From: JBEICQ01 sp046297395
GTDB taxonomy: Bacteria > Bacteroidota > Bacteroidia > UBA4408
Length of the DNA stretch: 64,000 bases
Assembly (NCBI GenBank): GCA_046297395.1
Contig: JBKCNM010000105.1
Span: 1-64,000, forward strand
Reading direction: 5' to 3'
Made by a program: the position numbers and the translations under genes. This document shows positions 8,490 through 17,182 of the stretch, piece by piece; the first letter of the stretch is position 1; each line of letters starts with the position of its first letter. Under the pieces are notes generated by a model. It did no database searches. It was not told where the DNA came from and was given only the letters and a program-made list of their open reading frames with translations.

Positions 8490-9072
8490 TTGTTCAGGTT
8501 CTTAACCCGGCAATCCCACAAATAGCAATCCCGCAATTTTCTTATGCCGATTCATCGTGCATACAAGCAGAGGGAAGACTTTCTTATGCAAAAAATATTT
8601 TTTGCTCTCTCTGAAACTGCTTTTTCTCTCACCAGAATCTGTTTTTTCTGCAGGACATTTTTTCGGCTTTGTATCATCATTCCTTGAACCCATTTCGGTA
8701 TCAGCGAAATGTTTTTCAGTCCTACATATGCAAGCTTACATGGCTATGCGCTTTTTCTCAGCTTTCTTTTTTCAGCAAAAGGCTTTTGCAATTGCCATTG
8801 AAGATACCTTCAGATTTCCGCGGGAATCAGGTATTCATCAAAAATAATCTCTATTGTACTTGTACCTGAAGGGAAGTTTTTATCGGAAACAAACAAAAAG
8901 TGGAGATTCTGTTTACTTACATCAGGGAGTTGAGCCTTAGGAATGTGATGCCAAAGAAAAGTGCAAAGGGTGCCACGCACGATAGCAAAGAGCCCAATAC
9001 TTCATGGATATGCAAACATGAGCGTGCTTGAAATTGTTACGATATTTATGTCTGAAAAATCAGGGATAAATT
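8490..9072. other. 583-bp intergenic stretch without a credible gene
   Basis: This stretch is AT-rich with many T runs. Frames at 8557-8847 (96 codons) and 8502-8693 minus (63 codons) have no domain-like pattern, and I do not support them as genes. The only structured element seen is the hairpin at 8691-8716. It may hold the recQ 3' untranslated region and a regulatory region for ctaB. Confidence 0.5.
8691..8716 (+). terminator. possible rho-independent terminator downstream of recQ
   Basis: An inverted repeat CATTTCG / CGAAATG (7 bp, 7-base loop) is followed directly by TTTTT. The stem is short and only moderately GC-rich, and it lies 200 bases after the recQ stop, so support is weak. Confidence 0.3.
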
Positions 9073-9080
9073 TACCTTTG
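9073..9080 (+). promoter_or_regulatory. predicted -7 promoter element for ctaB (TACCTTTG)
   Basis: This is an exact match to TAnnTTTG, 12 bases before the ATG at 9093. It supports that ATG over the upstream in-frame ATG at 8961. Confidence 0.55.
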
Positions 9081-9092
9081 CCGCGCCCAAGC

Positions 9093-9971
9093 ATGACCGC
9101 TGTCCAGGAACACAAAAAAAAAGCCACTCTCATCGGCCTCATCGTAGGTTTCACCAAATTAAGGTTGGCGGCATTGGTGGTGCTATCTGCAGCACTCTGT
9201 TACATTGCTGCATCAAAGGAATTCTCTACTGAGGTATTTTCTGCATTAATAGCCGGGGGTTTTTTGGTTACAGCAGCTTCCAACGGATTTAACCAAATCA
9301 TGGAAAGAAACCTTGATAAACTGATGAGCCGTACCTGCAACAGGCCTTTGCCTGCCGGTCATCTCACGGTTTGGCAGGGCTTGTTTATAGCTATTTTTTG
9401 CGGAGTTTGCGGACTCTATTTGTTGAGTGAATGGGTTGGCCCTGTGCCAGCGTTATTGGGTGGATTCGCATTGTTTTCCTACACCCTTATATACACACCG
9501 CTGAAAAGAATAACACCATTTGCCGTTTTCGTAGGTGCATTCCCGGGTGCCATTCCACCTATGCTGGGCTGGGTTGCAGCAAGTGGTTCATTTGACATTG
9601 GTGCTTTTGTTGTCTTTGGTATTCAATTTATCTGGCAGGTCCCTCATTTTTGGGCCATTGCATGGATCATGGATGAGGATTATAAGAAGGCCGGATTCAG
9701 GATGCTGCCTTCGCCCGGTGGACGGGACAAAAGGTCTGCCTTTCTGATCATGGTGTACAGCTTCTTTTTGATTCCGGCATCATGCCTGCCCTATTTCTTC
9801 GGAATCTCAGGAATAGTCTCGCTTATTGCAGGAATTGTATTATCTCTTCTCTTTTTTCTGCAGGCGGTAAAACTATTCAAACAATGTAATATTCCTGCTG
9901 CCCGTGAACTCATGTTCGGTTCATTTGTTTATCTGCCATTGGTTCAAATAGCCATGCTCTTTCCAAAATAA
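9093..9971 (+). CDS. ctaB: protoheme IX farnesyltransferase
   Basis: The 292-residue product belongs to the UbiA prenyltransferase superfamily and converts heme b to heme o for terminal oxidases. It has about nine membrane segments. The first Asp-rich motif reads NQIMERNLDKLMSRT (67-81) followed by RPLP, which is the CtaB form of NxxxDxxxD. The second loop contains YTPLKR, and a WQVPHFWAIAW segment is characteristic of CtaB. The start at 9093 gives the usual family length; the frame extends upstream to 8961 but a -7 element at 9073-9080 makes the extension unlikely. A COX3 gene follows after 4 bases. Confidence 0.95.
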   Translation: MTAVQEHKKKATLIGLIVGFTKLRLAALVVLSAALCYIAASKEFSTEVFSALIAGGFLVTAASNGFNQIMERNLDKLMSRTCNRPLPAGHLTVWQGLFIAIFCGVCGLYLLSEWVGPVPALLGGFALFSYTLIYTPLKRITPFAVFVGAFPGAIPPMLGWVAASGSFDIGAFVVFGIQFIWQVPHFWAIAWIMDEDYKKAGFRMLPSPGGRDKRSAFLIMVYSFFLIPASCLPYFFGISGIVSLIAGIVLSLLFFLQAVKLFKQCNIPAARELMFGSFVYLPLVQIAMLFPK

Positions 9972-9975
9972 AAAA

Positions 9976-10554
9976 ATGAACTTTACCAAAACAGAAGAAC
10001 TACAGAGATCCGAGAAAAGCAAACTTGCCCTGCTTTATGTATCTATCGCCAGCATGACCATGGTTTTTGCCGGTCTCACTAGCGCCTATATCGTTCGCAA
10101 AGGGGAAGGTAACTGGATGTTGTTCGAAATTCCGTTTCAATTTTACATCAGCACAGCCTTGCTACTTTTTAGCAGCATCAGTATGAACTTGGGCCTGTCC
10201 TTCATCAAAAAAGGAGACACAGTATTTCTCGGTCGTCTTTTGGCTGTGACATTGTCATTAGGCCTGGCTTTCGGCTATTTCCAGTTCTCTGGATGGCATT
10301 CACTGGTTGAATCAGGTGTCTATTTTGCTGGAAAAACAGCCAATGCATCCGGCTCATTTTTTTATGTCATTACCTGGCTGCATTTTGGTCATTACCTTGG
10401 AGGGATTATTGCAGTGGTATTCGGCATTTGGCGAAACCTCTCCGGTGCTTATGCTGCCGGAAATTACACCGGAATGAAAATGATTGCAGCCTATTGGCAT
10501 TTTTTAGATGCTCTTTGGTTGTATATCTTTTTATTTTTGTTGCTCTACAAATAA
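9976..10554 (+). CDS. heme-copper oxidase subunit III family protein
   Basis: The 192-residue membrane protein has about five helices and the subunit III pattern, with TSAYIVRKGEGNW near residue 36 and late WLHFGHYLGG and YWHFLDALWLYIF, the conserved His-rich helices of COX3/CyoC. The short form with five helices is common for one of the two subunit III copies in Bacteroidota oxidase clusters. It follows ctaB by 4 bases and precedes ridA by 4 bases, so all are likely one transcript. The catalytic subunits I and II are not in this window. Confidence 0.9.
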   Translation: MNFTKTEELQRSEKSKLALLYVSIASMTMVFAGLTSAYIVRKGEGNWMLFEIPFQFYISTALLLFSSISMNLGLSFIKKGDTVFLGRLLAVTLSLGLAFGYFQFSGWHSLVESGVYFAGKTANASGSFFYVITWLHFGHYLGGIIAVVFGIWRNLSGAYAAGNYTGMKMIAAYWHFLDALWLYIFLFLLLYK

Positions 10555-10558
10555 CAAC

Positions 10559-10981
10559 ATGATTGAAAAAGGCATCAACTCTTCCCGGGCACCTGAGCCT
10601 GTAGGACTCTATCCGCATGCCAGGCGTCACGGAAACCTGCTTTTTCTAAGCGGTGTTGGCCCGAGGGAAAGAGGCACAAAAAAAATCCCCGGTGTCGAAC
10701 TCGATGCTCAGGGCAATATTCTGTCATACGATATTGAGGTGCAATGCCGTAGCGTATTTCACAACATTCGTTGTATCCTTGAAGATGCAGGCAGCAGCTG
10801 GGAAAACATCATTGATGTAACCGTTTTTCTCACCAACATGAAAGCGGATTTTCCTGCATACAATAGATTATATGCTGAATACTTCAGCAGCAATCAACCT
10901 TGCCGAACGACCATCGAAATCAATTGTTTGCCTACTCCAATTGCCATTGAACTTAAAGTTATTGCTACCATCGACTCATGA
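10559..10981 (+). CDS. RidA family protein, probable 2-aminomuconate deaminase type
   Basis: The 140-residue product has the RidA/YjgF fold pattern: LFLSGVGPRERG near residue 25, RSVFHNIRCILEDAGSSWE in the middle and ELKVIATI at the end with the substrate-binding Arg in NQPCRTTIEI. The combination SSRAPEPVGLYPHAR plus GVGPRERG is, as I recall it, the form found in kynurenine-pathway clusters and annotated 2-aminomuconate deaminase, rather than the generic imine deaminase. No other tryptophan-degradation gene is nearby. The start at 10559 was chosen because the upstream frame overlaps COX3 and encodes nothing family-like. The stop overlaps folD by 4 bases (ATGA). Confidence 0.88.
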   Translation: MIEKGINSSRAPEPVGLYPHARRHGNLLFLSGVGPRERGTKKIPGVELDAQGNILSYDIEVQCRSVFHNIRCILEDAGSSWENIIDVTVFLTNMKADFPAYNRLYAEYFSSNQPCRTTIEINCLPTPIAIELKVIATIDS

Positions 10982-11868
10982 GCCCTATCCTGATTGACGG
11001 AAAAGAGATATCCCGGCAGGTAATCGCTGAAATTGCCAAGGAAACGAGTGAATTTGTGCAAAACGGAGGCCGCAAGCCACACCTTGTAGCTTTGATTGTG
11101 GGAAACGATGGTGCGAGTGAAACCTATGTAGCAAATAAAACCAAAATTTCTGCAGAGGTGGGTTTTGCTTCAACTGTCATTCGCCTCAAAAGCGAGGTGT
11201 CGGAGCAAGAACTGCTTCAAAAAATAGCATCACTCAACCTCGATCCTGATGTAGATGGATTTATCGTACAACTCCCGCTCCCACCTCATATCTCCGAACT
11301 CAAAGTAATTGAAAGCATAGATCCTAGGAAAGATGTAGATGGATTTCATCCTGCTAATGTTGGCAGAATGGCACTTAACCTTCCCTCTTACCTGCCTGCA
11401 ACCCCATTTGGTATTATAGAATTGCTTACCCGTTCAGGCATCGAAACTGAAGGAAAGCATTGCGTGGTTATTGGGCGCAGTCATATTGTAGGTTCACCGG
11501 TAAGTATTCTTATGGCCCGCAATGCGCGTCCGGGAAACTGCACGGTTACCCTCTGCCACAGCAAAACAAAAAACATCAAGGAAATTTGTCTGCAGGCTGA
11601 TATTATTGTTGCTGCCTTGGGCAAACCTGAGTTTATTGACCGCAGCTATATGAAGCCCGGCGTCGTAGTCATCGATGTGGGTATCCACAGAGTCCCTGAT
11701 GCTACAGCACCCAAAGGGTATGTTATTAAAGGAGATGTGAATGAAGCAGATATGAAAGAAATGGCATCTGCCTATACCCCGGTACCGGGTGGAGTAGGTC
11801 CAATGACAATCGTATCTCTGTTAAAAAACACCTTATTGGCTGCAAAAAAATTGGTTTATTATTATTAA
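10978..11868 (+). CDS. folD: bifunctional methylenetetrahydrofolate dehydrogenase/cyclohydrolase FolD
   Basis: The 296-residue enzyme interconverts 5,10-methylene- and 10-formyl-tetrahydrofolate with NADP. Signature elements are SETYVANK (47-54; Tyr50 and Lys54 are the catalytic pair), VQLPLPPH near 96, the Rossmann segment VVIGRSHIVGSPVS, and the C-terminal PVPGGVGPMT. Length matches the family. Its ATG overlaps the end of the ridA-like gene, so translation is probably coupled to it. Confidence 0.97.
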   Translation: MSPILIDGKEISRQVIAEIAKETSEFVQNGGRKPHLVALIVGNDGASETYVANKTKISAEVGFASTVIRLKSEVSEQELLQKIASLNLDPDVDGFIVQLPLPPHISELKVIESIDPRKDVDGFHPANVGRMALNLPSYLPATPFGIIELLTRSGIETEGKHCVVIGRSHIVGSPVSILMARNARPGNCTVTLCHSKTKNIKEICLQADIIVAALGKPEFIDRSYMKPGVVVIDVGIHRVPDATAPKGYVIKGDVNEADMKEMASAYTPVPGGVGPMTIVSLLKNTLLAAKKLVYYY

Positions 11869-11897
11869 TAAATATTATACTTACAAAAAATACTTAT

Positions 11898-12281
11898 ATG
11901 GCAGTTCTCAATAGATTCACAACCGAAGCAACTGAGGATTCTCCCGGAATTGTTTTGGATCATGAAAAAGGATTTATCCGATTTTCCGGTCGCTCCATTC
12001 CAAATGATGCCGATAAAATTTATGGTCCGGTAATTTTTTGGATGAAACAATACATTACCCAGCCTGCACAGCTAACTACCCTCGAATGCGAATTGGATTA
12101 TTTCAATACCTCCTCTCAAAAATACCTTGCCGATGTATTTAAAATGGTGAATCGCCTTTACCTCGATGGAAAAGCGGTACAATGTATCTGGATGTATAGA
12201 GATGATGATGAAGACATGATGCACATTGGAGAGCAGTTTGAGTACCTATTGGATTTCAAAATCACTTTCGTGGCTATCTGA
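11898..12281 (+). CDS. siaC: SiaC family regulatory phosphoprotein (DUF1987)
   Basis: The 127-residue product matches the SiaC/DUF1987 family: FSGRSIPNDADKIYGPVIFW near residue 34, a DYFNTSSQKYL segment near 67 containing the Ser/Thr pair that is phosphorylated in the characterised Pseudomonas protein, and IWMYRDDDEDM near 100. In Pseudomonas SiaC is switched by the kinase SiaB and phosphatase SiaA and activates the diguanylate cyclase SiaD. None of these partners is in the window. A c-di-GMP-binding YajQ gene begins 1 base after its stop, a suggestive pairing. It is preceded by a 29-base gap after folD. Confidence 0.88.
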   Translation: MAVLNRFTTEATEDSPGIVLDHEKGFIRFSGRSIPNDADKIYGPVIFWMKQYITQPAQLTTLECELDYFNTSSQKYLADVFKMVNRLYLDGKAVQCIWMYRDDDEDMMHIGEQFEYLLDFKITFVAI

Positions 12282-12282
12282 T

Positions 12283-12771
12283 ATGCCTTCCTTTGACATT
12301 GTCAGCAAAATAGATTTACAAACCCTCGACAATGTAGTCAATGTGGTAAGAAAAGAAATAGCCACTCGTTATGACTTCAGGGATTCGAAATCGGAAATTG
12401 ACTTGGATAAAAAATCGATGGGCATCTCCATTCTCACCGAAAACGAAATGCGCATTGAAGCCATCGAGGATATGCTAAGAGCAAGAATGATTAAGCAAAA
12501 ACTGGATCCGCTCTCTTTGGATTTTGCCAAGCAAAGGGTTGCTTCAGGCAGCATGATTAAAAAGGAGATTGTCATCAGACAGGGGATTGATAAAGACAAT
12601 GCCAGAAAAATTATCAAATTGATTAAAGAGACCAAGCTCAAGGTGGAGCCACAAGGGATGGACGACCAGGTAAGGGTTTCAGGAAAAAAAATAGATGATT
12701 TACAAGCTGTAATGGGGCATATCAGAAATGCCGAATTGGATATTCCCGTGCAGTTTACCAATTTTAAGTAG
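12283..12771 (+). CDS. YajQ family cyclic-di-GMP-binding protein
   Basis: The 162-residue product starts MPSFDIVSKIDLQTLDNVVN, the standard YajQ N-terminus, and continues with RYDFRDSKSEID, LRARMIKQKLDPLSL and a C-terminal QVRVSGKKIDDLQAVM. Two RNA-recognition-like half domains are expected. Members bind c-di-GMP in Xanthomonas and Pseudomonas, though others bind nucleotides without a clear role. The start at 12283 is preferred to the frame opening at 12226, which overlaps siaC and is not family-like. It is translationally adjacent to siaC (1-base gap). Confidence 0.95.
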   Translation: MPSFDIVSKIDLQTLDNVVNVVRKEIATRYDFRDSKSEIDLDKKSMGISILTENEMRIEAIEDMLRARMIKQKLDPLSLDFAKQRVASGSMIKKEIVIRQGIDKDNARKIIKLIKETKLKVEPQGMDDQVRVSGKKIDDLQAVMGHIRNAELDIPVQFTNFK

Positions 12772-13389
12772 TCAGCCAAGCAGCAGGAGCAATCCGTATT
12801 CGCTGCAAAAACCCAGTGCAAAGCCCGCATAAATTTCTGCTTCCCGGTGTGCATCCTGTGAGAGTCGTGCCCAGCCAATAACACCTGCCAGCAACAATAA
12901 TCCCATGATCAGAGGTCGGTAGTCTATTCCGAAAACATGAACAAGGCCGCAAAAAATTCCGCATAAACCACCTATGCCAATCATATGGGCTGATATTTTA
13001 AAAAACAGGTTGGCAAACACCAATAGCAGGAGCGCAATGGTTGCACCCAGCATGAGTGTTGAAAGAATGACAAGACCGGGATAACCCGACAATATGTAAT
13101 AGCAGATATAATAACAAAGTGCGCTCAAGAGGTATGCCCATTTTCTCTCATCCCGGGAATGCATTTCAAAAGACTGAACAAGTTTGATGCGTTTTAAAAA
13201 CAATACAGCCATGAGAGGCAACAGGATGGTATAGGCGAATATGAGTGCAACAATGAGCAGCTGGGCATCCTTTGGGATATTAAAAGTGAGTAGGCGATTG
13301 TAGCGAAACACAAGCATCATCGCCAGAAAGGGCATAAACAAGGGATGAAAAATACGGGATACCCAGAGCGAAAGTACTTGCATCATCAA
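12772..13389 (-). CDS. PAP2-superfamily-like integral membrane protein
   Basis: The 205-residue protein has about six membrane helices. Although strongly divergent, it has elements that look like the PAP2 phosphatase signature: SRDERKW (loop 1), KISAH (in place of PSGH) and ARLSQDAHREAEIYAGFALG (in place of SRxxxxxHxxxD, with Glu for the final Asp). These would be membrane-facing lipid phosphate phosphatases, but conservation of catalysis is unsure. The start overlaps the stop of the Gfo/Idh/MocA gene by 4 bases, so the two are coupled. It is convergent and directly abutting yajQ. Confidence 0.75.
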   Translation of the reverse strand: MMMQVLSLWVSRIFHPLFMPFLAMMLVFRYNRLLTFNIPKDAQLLIVALIFAYTILLPLMAVLFLKRIKLVQSFEMHSRDERKWAYLLSALCYYICYYILSGYPGLVILSTLMLGATIALLLLVFANLFFKISAHMIGIGGLCGIFCGLVHVFGIDYRPLIMGLLLLAGVIGWARLSQDAHREAEIYAGFALGFCSEYGLLLLLG

Positions 13390-14369
13390 ACGATAAGTGC
13401 TTCCAACTTTTCAATAATTTGAAAAGCAATTTCCATGGCTTTTACGCCGTCTTCAATCCCCACTTCTGTGGCTTTGTTTTCTGCAATGGCATTTGCAAAT
13501 GCACTCAATTCATCTCGAATGGCGTTGCCTTCATGTACTTCGGGCATCTCAAATACAATTCGCTTCCTGCCTTTGGCCCCAAGCTCAATAACCATATCGA
13601 AATCACCCGGATCACCTTCCAGATTTTCCATTCTGATGATTTCAGACTTCCGCTTTAAAAAATCGACCGCGATATAGGCATCTCTTTGAAAAAAACGGGT
13701 CTTACGCATGTTCTTCATCGAGATTCTGCTTGCTGTAAGGTTCGCTACACAACCGTCATGAAATTCAATTCGGGCATTGGCAATATCAGGTGTATCGCTT
13801 ACCACTGAAACACCGCTGGCGTGAATGTTTTTTACCGGTGATTTGATGACCGAGAGAATGATGTCGATATCATGAATCATCAGGTCGAGCACCACTGATA
13901 CATCTGTGCCTCTTGGATTGAATTGGGCGAGACGATGAATCTCAATAAACCGTGGTGAGTGAAGATATGGCAGTGCTGAAACGAAGGCAGGGTTATATCT
14001 TTCAACATGACCGACCTGGACTTTAACACTGGCCTCTTTTGCCAGAAGAAGAAGTGCCTTTGCCTCATCAACAGTAGCCGTTAGTGGTTTTTCGATGAAC
14101 ACATGCTTGCCTGCTTTCATGGCTCTTGAGGCGAGCGCAAAATGGTGCACGGTTGGAACAACAATATCCACACAAGTTGAAGCGGCAAGCAGTTCATCAA
14201 AAGATGAAAATGCATGCAGACCGGTTTCTTTGCTCACAGAAGCAACTATTTCCGGATTTTCGTCATAAAATCCGACTAGAGAGACTAAAGGGATATCCGG
14301 AAGCTGTTTGAGATGGATTTTTCCCAGGTGGCCAGCTCCCACCAATCCTATACTTAAGGGTTTTTCCAT
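13386..14369 (-). CDS. Gfo/Idh/MocA family NAD(P)-dependent oxidoreductase
   Basis: The 327-residue product begins with a Rossmann fold, GLVGAGHLGKIH (8-19), followed near residue 93 by EKPLTATVDEA, the conserved Lys-Pro of the family, and a C-terminal alpha/beta domain with DLMIHDIDIILS. These enzymes reduce or oxidise sugars and sugar derivatives such as UDP-GlcNAc-3-ulosonate or inositol. Substrate cannot be inferred from the motifs. Its stop overlaps the start of a PAP2-like membrane protein. A good -7 element lies 23 bases upstream. Confidence 0.92.
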   Translation of the reverse strand: MEKPLSIGLVGAGHLGKIHLKQLPDIPLVSLVGFYDENPEIVASVSKETGLHAFSSFDELLAASTCVDIVVPTVHHFALASRAMKAGKHVFIEKPLTATVDEAKALLLLAKEASVKVQVGHVERYNPAFVSALPYLHSPRFIEIHRLAQFNPRGTDVSVVLDLMIHDIDIILSVIKSPVKNIHASGVSVVSDTPDIANARIEFHDGCVANLTASRISMKNMRKTRFFQRDAYIAVDFLKRKSEIIRMENLEGDPGDFDMVIELGAKGRKRIVFEMPEVHEGNAIRDELSAFANAIAENKATEVGIEDGVKAMEIAFQIIEKLEALIV

Positions 14370-14392
14370 AGGTTAGCAGCAACAAATGTATT

Positions 14393-14400
14393 CCCCCTTC
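14393..14400 (-). promoter_or_regulatory. predicted -7 promoter element (TACATTTG)
   Basis: Exact TAnnTTTG match on the minus strand, 23 bases before the ATG of the Gfo/Idh/MocA gene at 14369. No -33 element at the right distance was seen. Confidence 0.45.
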
Positions 14401-14449
14401 AGATTGGGTTTACAGGAAAGAGGATTTACTTTTTAACCCGTCTTTGTTA

Positions 14450-15733
14450 TTAGCCGATAAACAGGCCTGCAAGGGTTGCGCTCAGATAAGAAGCGAGGGT
14501 TCCGCAGATGAGGGCTTTAAAACCCAGTCTGGCAAGATCGGTGCGGCGCTCCGGAGCAAGCTCCCCGATGCCTCCCACCTGAATGGCGATAGATGAAAAA
14601 TTTGCAAATCCGCAAAGGGCAAAACTCACAACCAAAACCGATTTTGCCGAGAGCACATTGCTTTTCAGCAAAGCCGAAAGGTCTGAATAAGCAACAAATT
14701 CATTAATCACAATTTTGGTTCCAAGCAATCCACCCACCTCATGGGCATCTTTCCAAGGCACTCCCATGGTCCATGCAAACAAACTAAATACCGAGCCCAG
14801 AATCTCTTTTAAACTCAATTTGGATACATCAATTCCCAAGGCGGAGAGCGACACACCTGATCCGTACAATCCTCTGCCCATCCATCCCAGCAGATAATCA
14901 ACCATGGCGATGAGTGCAATAAAACCGATAAGCATCGCCAATACATTCAAAGAAACCTTTAAGCCATCTGAGGCACCATGGGAAATGGCATCCAGCAGAT
15001 TGGCATGCGATTTACTGATTTCAAGTTTAACTTGCCCTTTGGTGGGAGATTCCTCTGTTTCGGGATACACAATCTTGGAAATAACAAGGGCACCGGGAGC
15101 AGCCATCAAGCTGGCAGCAATCAAATACGGGGCAGGAACACCCATGGAAATATATACCGCCATTACACCACCGGCAATACAAGCCATACTGCCACTCATG
15201 GAAGCAAGCAATTCACTTCTTGTCATGGTACCTATATAAGGTTTAATCATGATTTGTGCTTCCACCTGACCCACGAACGCACTTGCCACATTGCTGAGAG
15301 CCTCACTTCCGCTTACACCCATCAGAAAATGAACCACCCTGGCAATGAGCGAAACTATCCTTTGCATCAGACCAATATGATAAGCTATGGATACAAGTAC
15401 ACTTACAAAAATGATGGTAGGCATGATTTTAAAAATGAAAATAAACCCGCTTCCCATACCAAATACTTCATCAAGTCGTTTTCCATTTACCAGAATACCA
15501 AATACAAAATCAGCACCCTTGTTTGAAAAATCAAGCACCTTGGTAACAGCTGCACCCAGTGCGGCAAACATTTTCTGTCCGAGTGGAATCCTCAGGATAA
15601 AAAGTGCAAGCAATGTTTGAATACCCAAACCTGAGAGAACCAGCTTGTAGTTGATGGCCTTTCGGTTGTTAGACATAAGAAAGGCAATCAGAACAATTAA
15701 TGCGATGCCAATGAGTCCGGTGAGTCTTTCCAT
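14450..15733 (-). CDS. NupC/CNT-type concentrative nucleoside transporter
   Basis: The 427-residue membrane protein shows the CNT family pattern: GLIGIALIVLIAFLMSNNRKAINYK at the start, an FVFGILVNGK region near 77, a middle SEALSNVASAFVGQVEAQIMIKPY-type segment (nucleoside-binding region), and a C-terminal GFANFSSIAIQVGGIGELAPERR. It imports nucleosides with sodium or protons across the inner membrane. It stands alone with 80-base gaps on both sides. Confidence 0.95.
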   Translation of the reverse strand: MERLTGLIGIALIVLIAFLMSNNRKAINYKLVLSGLGIQTLLALFILRIPLGQKMFAALGAAVTKVLDFSNKGADFVFGILVNGKRLDEVFGMGSGFIFIFKIMPTIIFVSVLVSIAYHIGLMQRIVSLIARVVHFLMGVSGSEALSNVASAFVGQVEAQIMIKPYIGTMTRSELLASMSGSMACIAGGVMAVYISMGVPAPYLIAASLMAAPGALVISKIVYPETEESPTKGQVKLEISKSHANLLDAISHGASDGLKVSLNVLAMLIGFIALIAMVDYLLGWMGRGLYGSGVSLSALGIDVSKLSLKEILGSVFSLFAWTMGVPWKDAHEVGGLLGTKIVINEFVAYSDLSALLKSNVLSAKSVLVVSFALCGFANFSSIAIQVGGIGELAPERRTDLARLGFKALICGTLASYLSATLAGLFIG

Positions 15734-15816
15734 ATCGTTTGCGATTCAAATAATGATCTTACAATGATAGGAAATGTTAGACACCATCAGCGTCTTGAAG
15801 GAGAAATTTTGGATTC

Positions 15817-17052
15817 TTAGGAGGCCTGACTTTGGGTAATCTGAGAAACTCTATATAAGCCGTAAACACAAATAACCATGATTCCGCAAGTAACATAACC
15901 CAATGTATTGAAGTGGAGCAAAGGCGTATTTCCACCGGGCTGTTTCACAATCCACCCGGCGAATAGGGATCCCAGACCTCCTGCCATTTGTTGCATGGAA
16001 GCATTGATACTCATAAAAGCCCCGCGATCGGCAGGCAAAGGTAAACCGGAGATGGTGGCCGAGGCAGGAACAGCTCTGCCCATAATTCCAACAAAGAGAA
16101 GAATGTTTCCGATAATGGCAAGCCATAGAGGAGTATGTCCAAAATTGGTATATATACATACCATGATCATTGCCCATATGGAGGCTCCTGTAAAAATGTA
16201 AAAACGGTTATAACGATCGGAAATTCTGCCAATCATTGGCATGGTGAAAAGGGTGCTTACTCCTGTGCTGAAAAATACCCAGGGCAACTGCTCGGGAGTA
16301 ATGCCCATATTGTTTATGGCGAAGGCACTGCTAAAAGGCATAATCATAAATGCACCTATGGACAGCATGGCTGTGGTAGCAAAACCCATCAGGTATTTTT
16401 TGTTCAGGAGCGTGTTGCTTACATGAACAAAAGCGTTTGTACCATTATTTTCATGAAGATGACGGTTGACAGGTTTCAAGTATAAAAGCATGTACAATCC
16501 TATCAGCAGCGCCATGCCAACAAGGGCATAGAAAGGCATGTTCCAGCCAAAATGCACAGCCATAAATAAACTGAACGGAATACCCAATACCTGAGAAGCA
16601 GAAAATGCCATTTGAATCGTACTCATCACCCTGCCGCGTTGCATGGGCTGAAACAAATCGGTTACAATAGCCAATGAAACAGAACCAATGACTCCCCCGA
16701 ATATGCCAGTGATAATTCTAGCGGCCAACAACATCTTGTAGGTATTTGCGATGCCGCAAAAGAGGGTTCCCAAAATGAAACCGGCATAAAAAAATGTCAG
16801 CAGACTTTTTCTGTCAAACTTATCAGCGAAACCTGCCGCCAGAAGTCCGGATGCTGCGGCAGAAAAAGCATACGCGGATACCACATGACCAAATCGTTCG
16901 GGGTTTAACTGCAGACCTTTCAACAAAAAATCACCCAATGGAGAGATGACCATAAAATCCAGAACCACCGTAAACTGCATAAGTGCAAGGATAACGAGTA
17001 CCCGCTTCTGATAGGGGGTGAAAGAGACAGTGCCTGGTTTTTCTTTAATCAT
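15817..17052 (-). CDS. MFS transporter (drug/metabolite exporter type)
   Basis: The 411-residue product has 12 predicted membrane helices. Loop 2-3 contains ADKFDRKSLL, the MFS motif A variant, and helix 4-5 carries RIITGIFGGVIGSVSLAIV resembling motif B/C. It resembles DHA1-type exporters such as sugar-efflux or drug-efflux carriers; substrate is unknown. A broken-spacing TAAACTTTG lies in the upstream gap but does not match the -7 consensus cleanly. Confidence 0.9.
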   Translation of the reverse strand: MIKEKPGTVSFTPYQKRVLVILALMQFTVVLDFMVISPLGDFLLKGLQLNPERFGHVVSAYAFSAAASGLLAAGFADKFDRKSLLTFFYAGFILGTLFCGIANTYKMLLAARIITGIFGGVIGSVSLAIVTDLFQPMQRGRVMSTIQMAFSASQVLGIPFSLFMAVHFGWNMPFYALVGMALLIGLYMLLYLKPVNRHLHENNGTNAFVHVSNTLLNKKYLMGFATTAMLSIGAFMIMPFSSAFAINNMGITPEQLPWVFFSTGVSTLFTMPMIGRISDRYNRFYIFTGASIWAMIMVCIYTNFGHTPLWLAIIGNILLFVGIMGRAVPASATISGLPLPADRGAFMSINASMQQMAGGLGSLFAGWIVKQPGGNTPLLHFNTLGYVTCGIMVICVYGLYRVSQITQSQAS

Positions 17053-17182
17053 ACTTTCGTGAATCCAACAAAGTTTAATGCAATGTACATTCTTTCATTG
17101 AATGCCATTTGTAATTTCTGCCTGAGTCAACAGACGCAAATCAGAAAATTAGAGCCTCTCCTTCCCAGAGGAAATGGATGAA

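Noticed and set aside
8557..8847. 96-codon plus-strand frame after recQ
   Set aside because: Phe/Ser-rich low-complexity translation without motifs; no promoter; overlaps a minus-strand frame of equal weakness.
12369..12884. 171-codon minus-strand frame opposite yajQ
   Set aside because: Antisense to a clear yajQ gene; translation is Ser/Leu/Ile-rich as expected from a shadow frame.
17150..17180. 5-bp hairpin CCTCT/AGAGG between MFS and T9SS genes
   Set aside because: Stem is too short and lacks a T-run for a terminator call.
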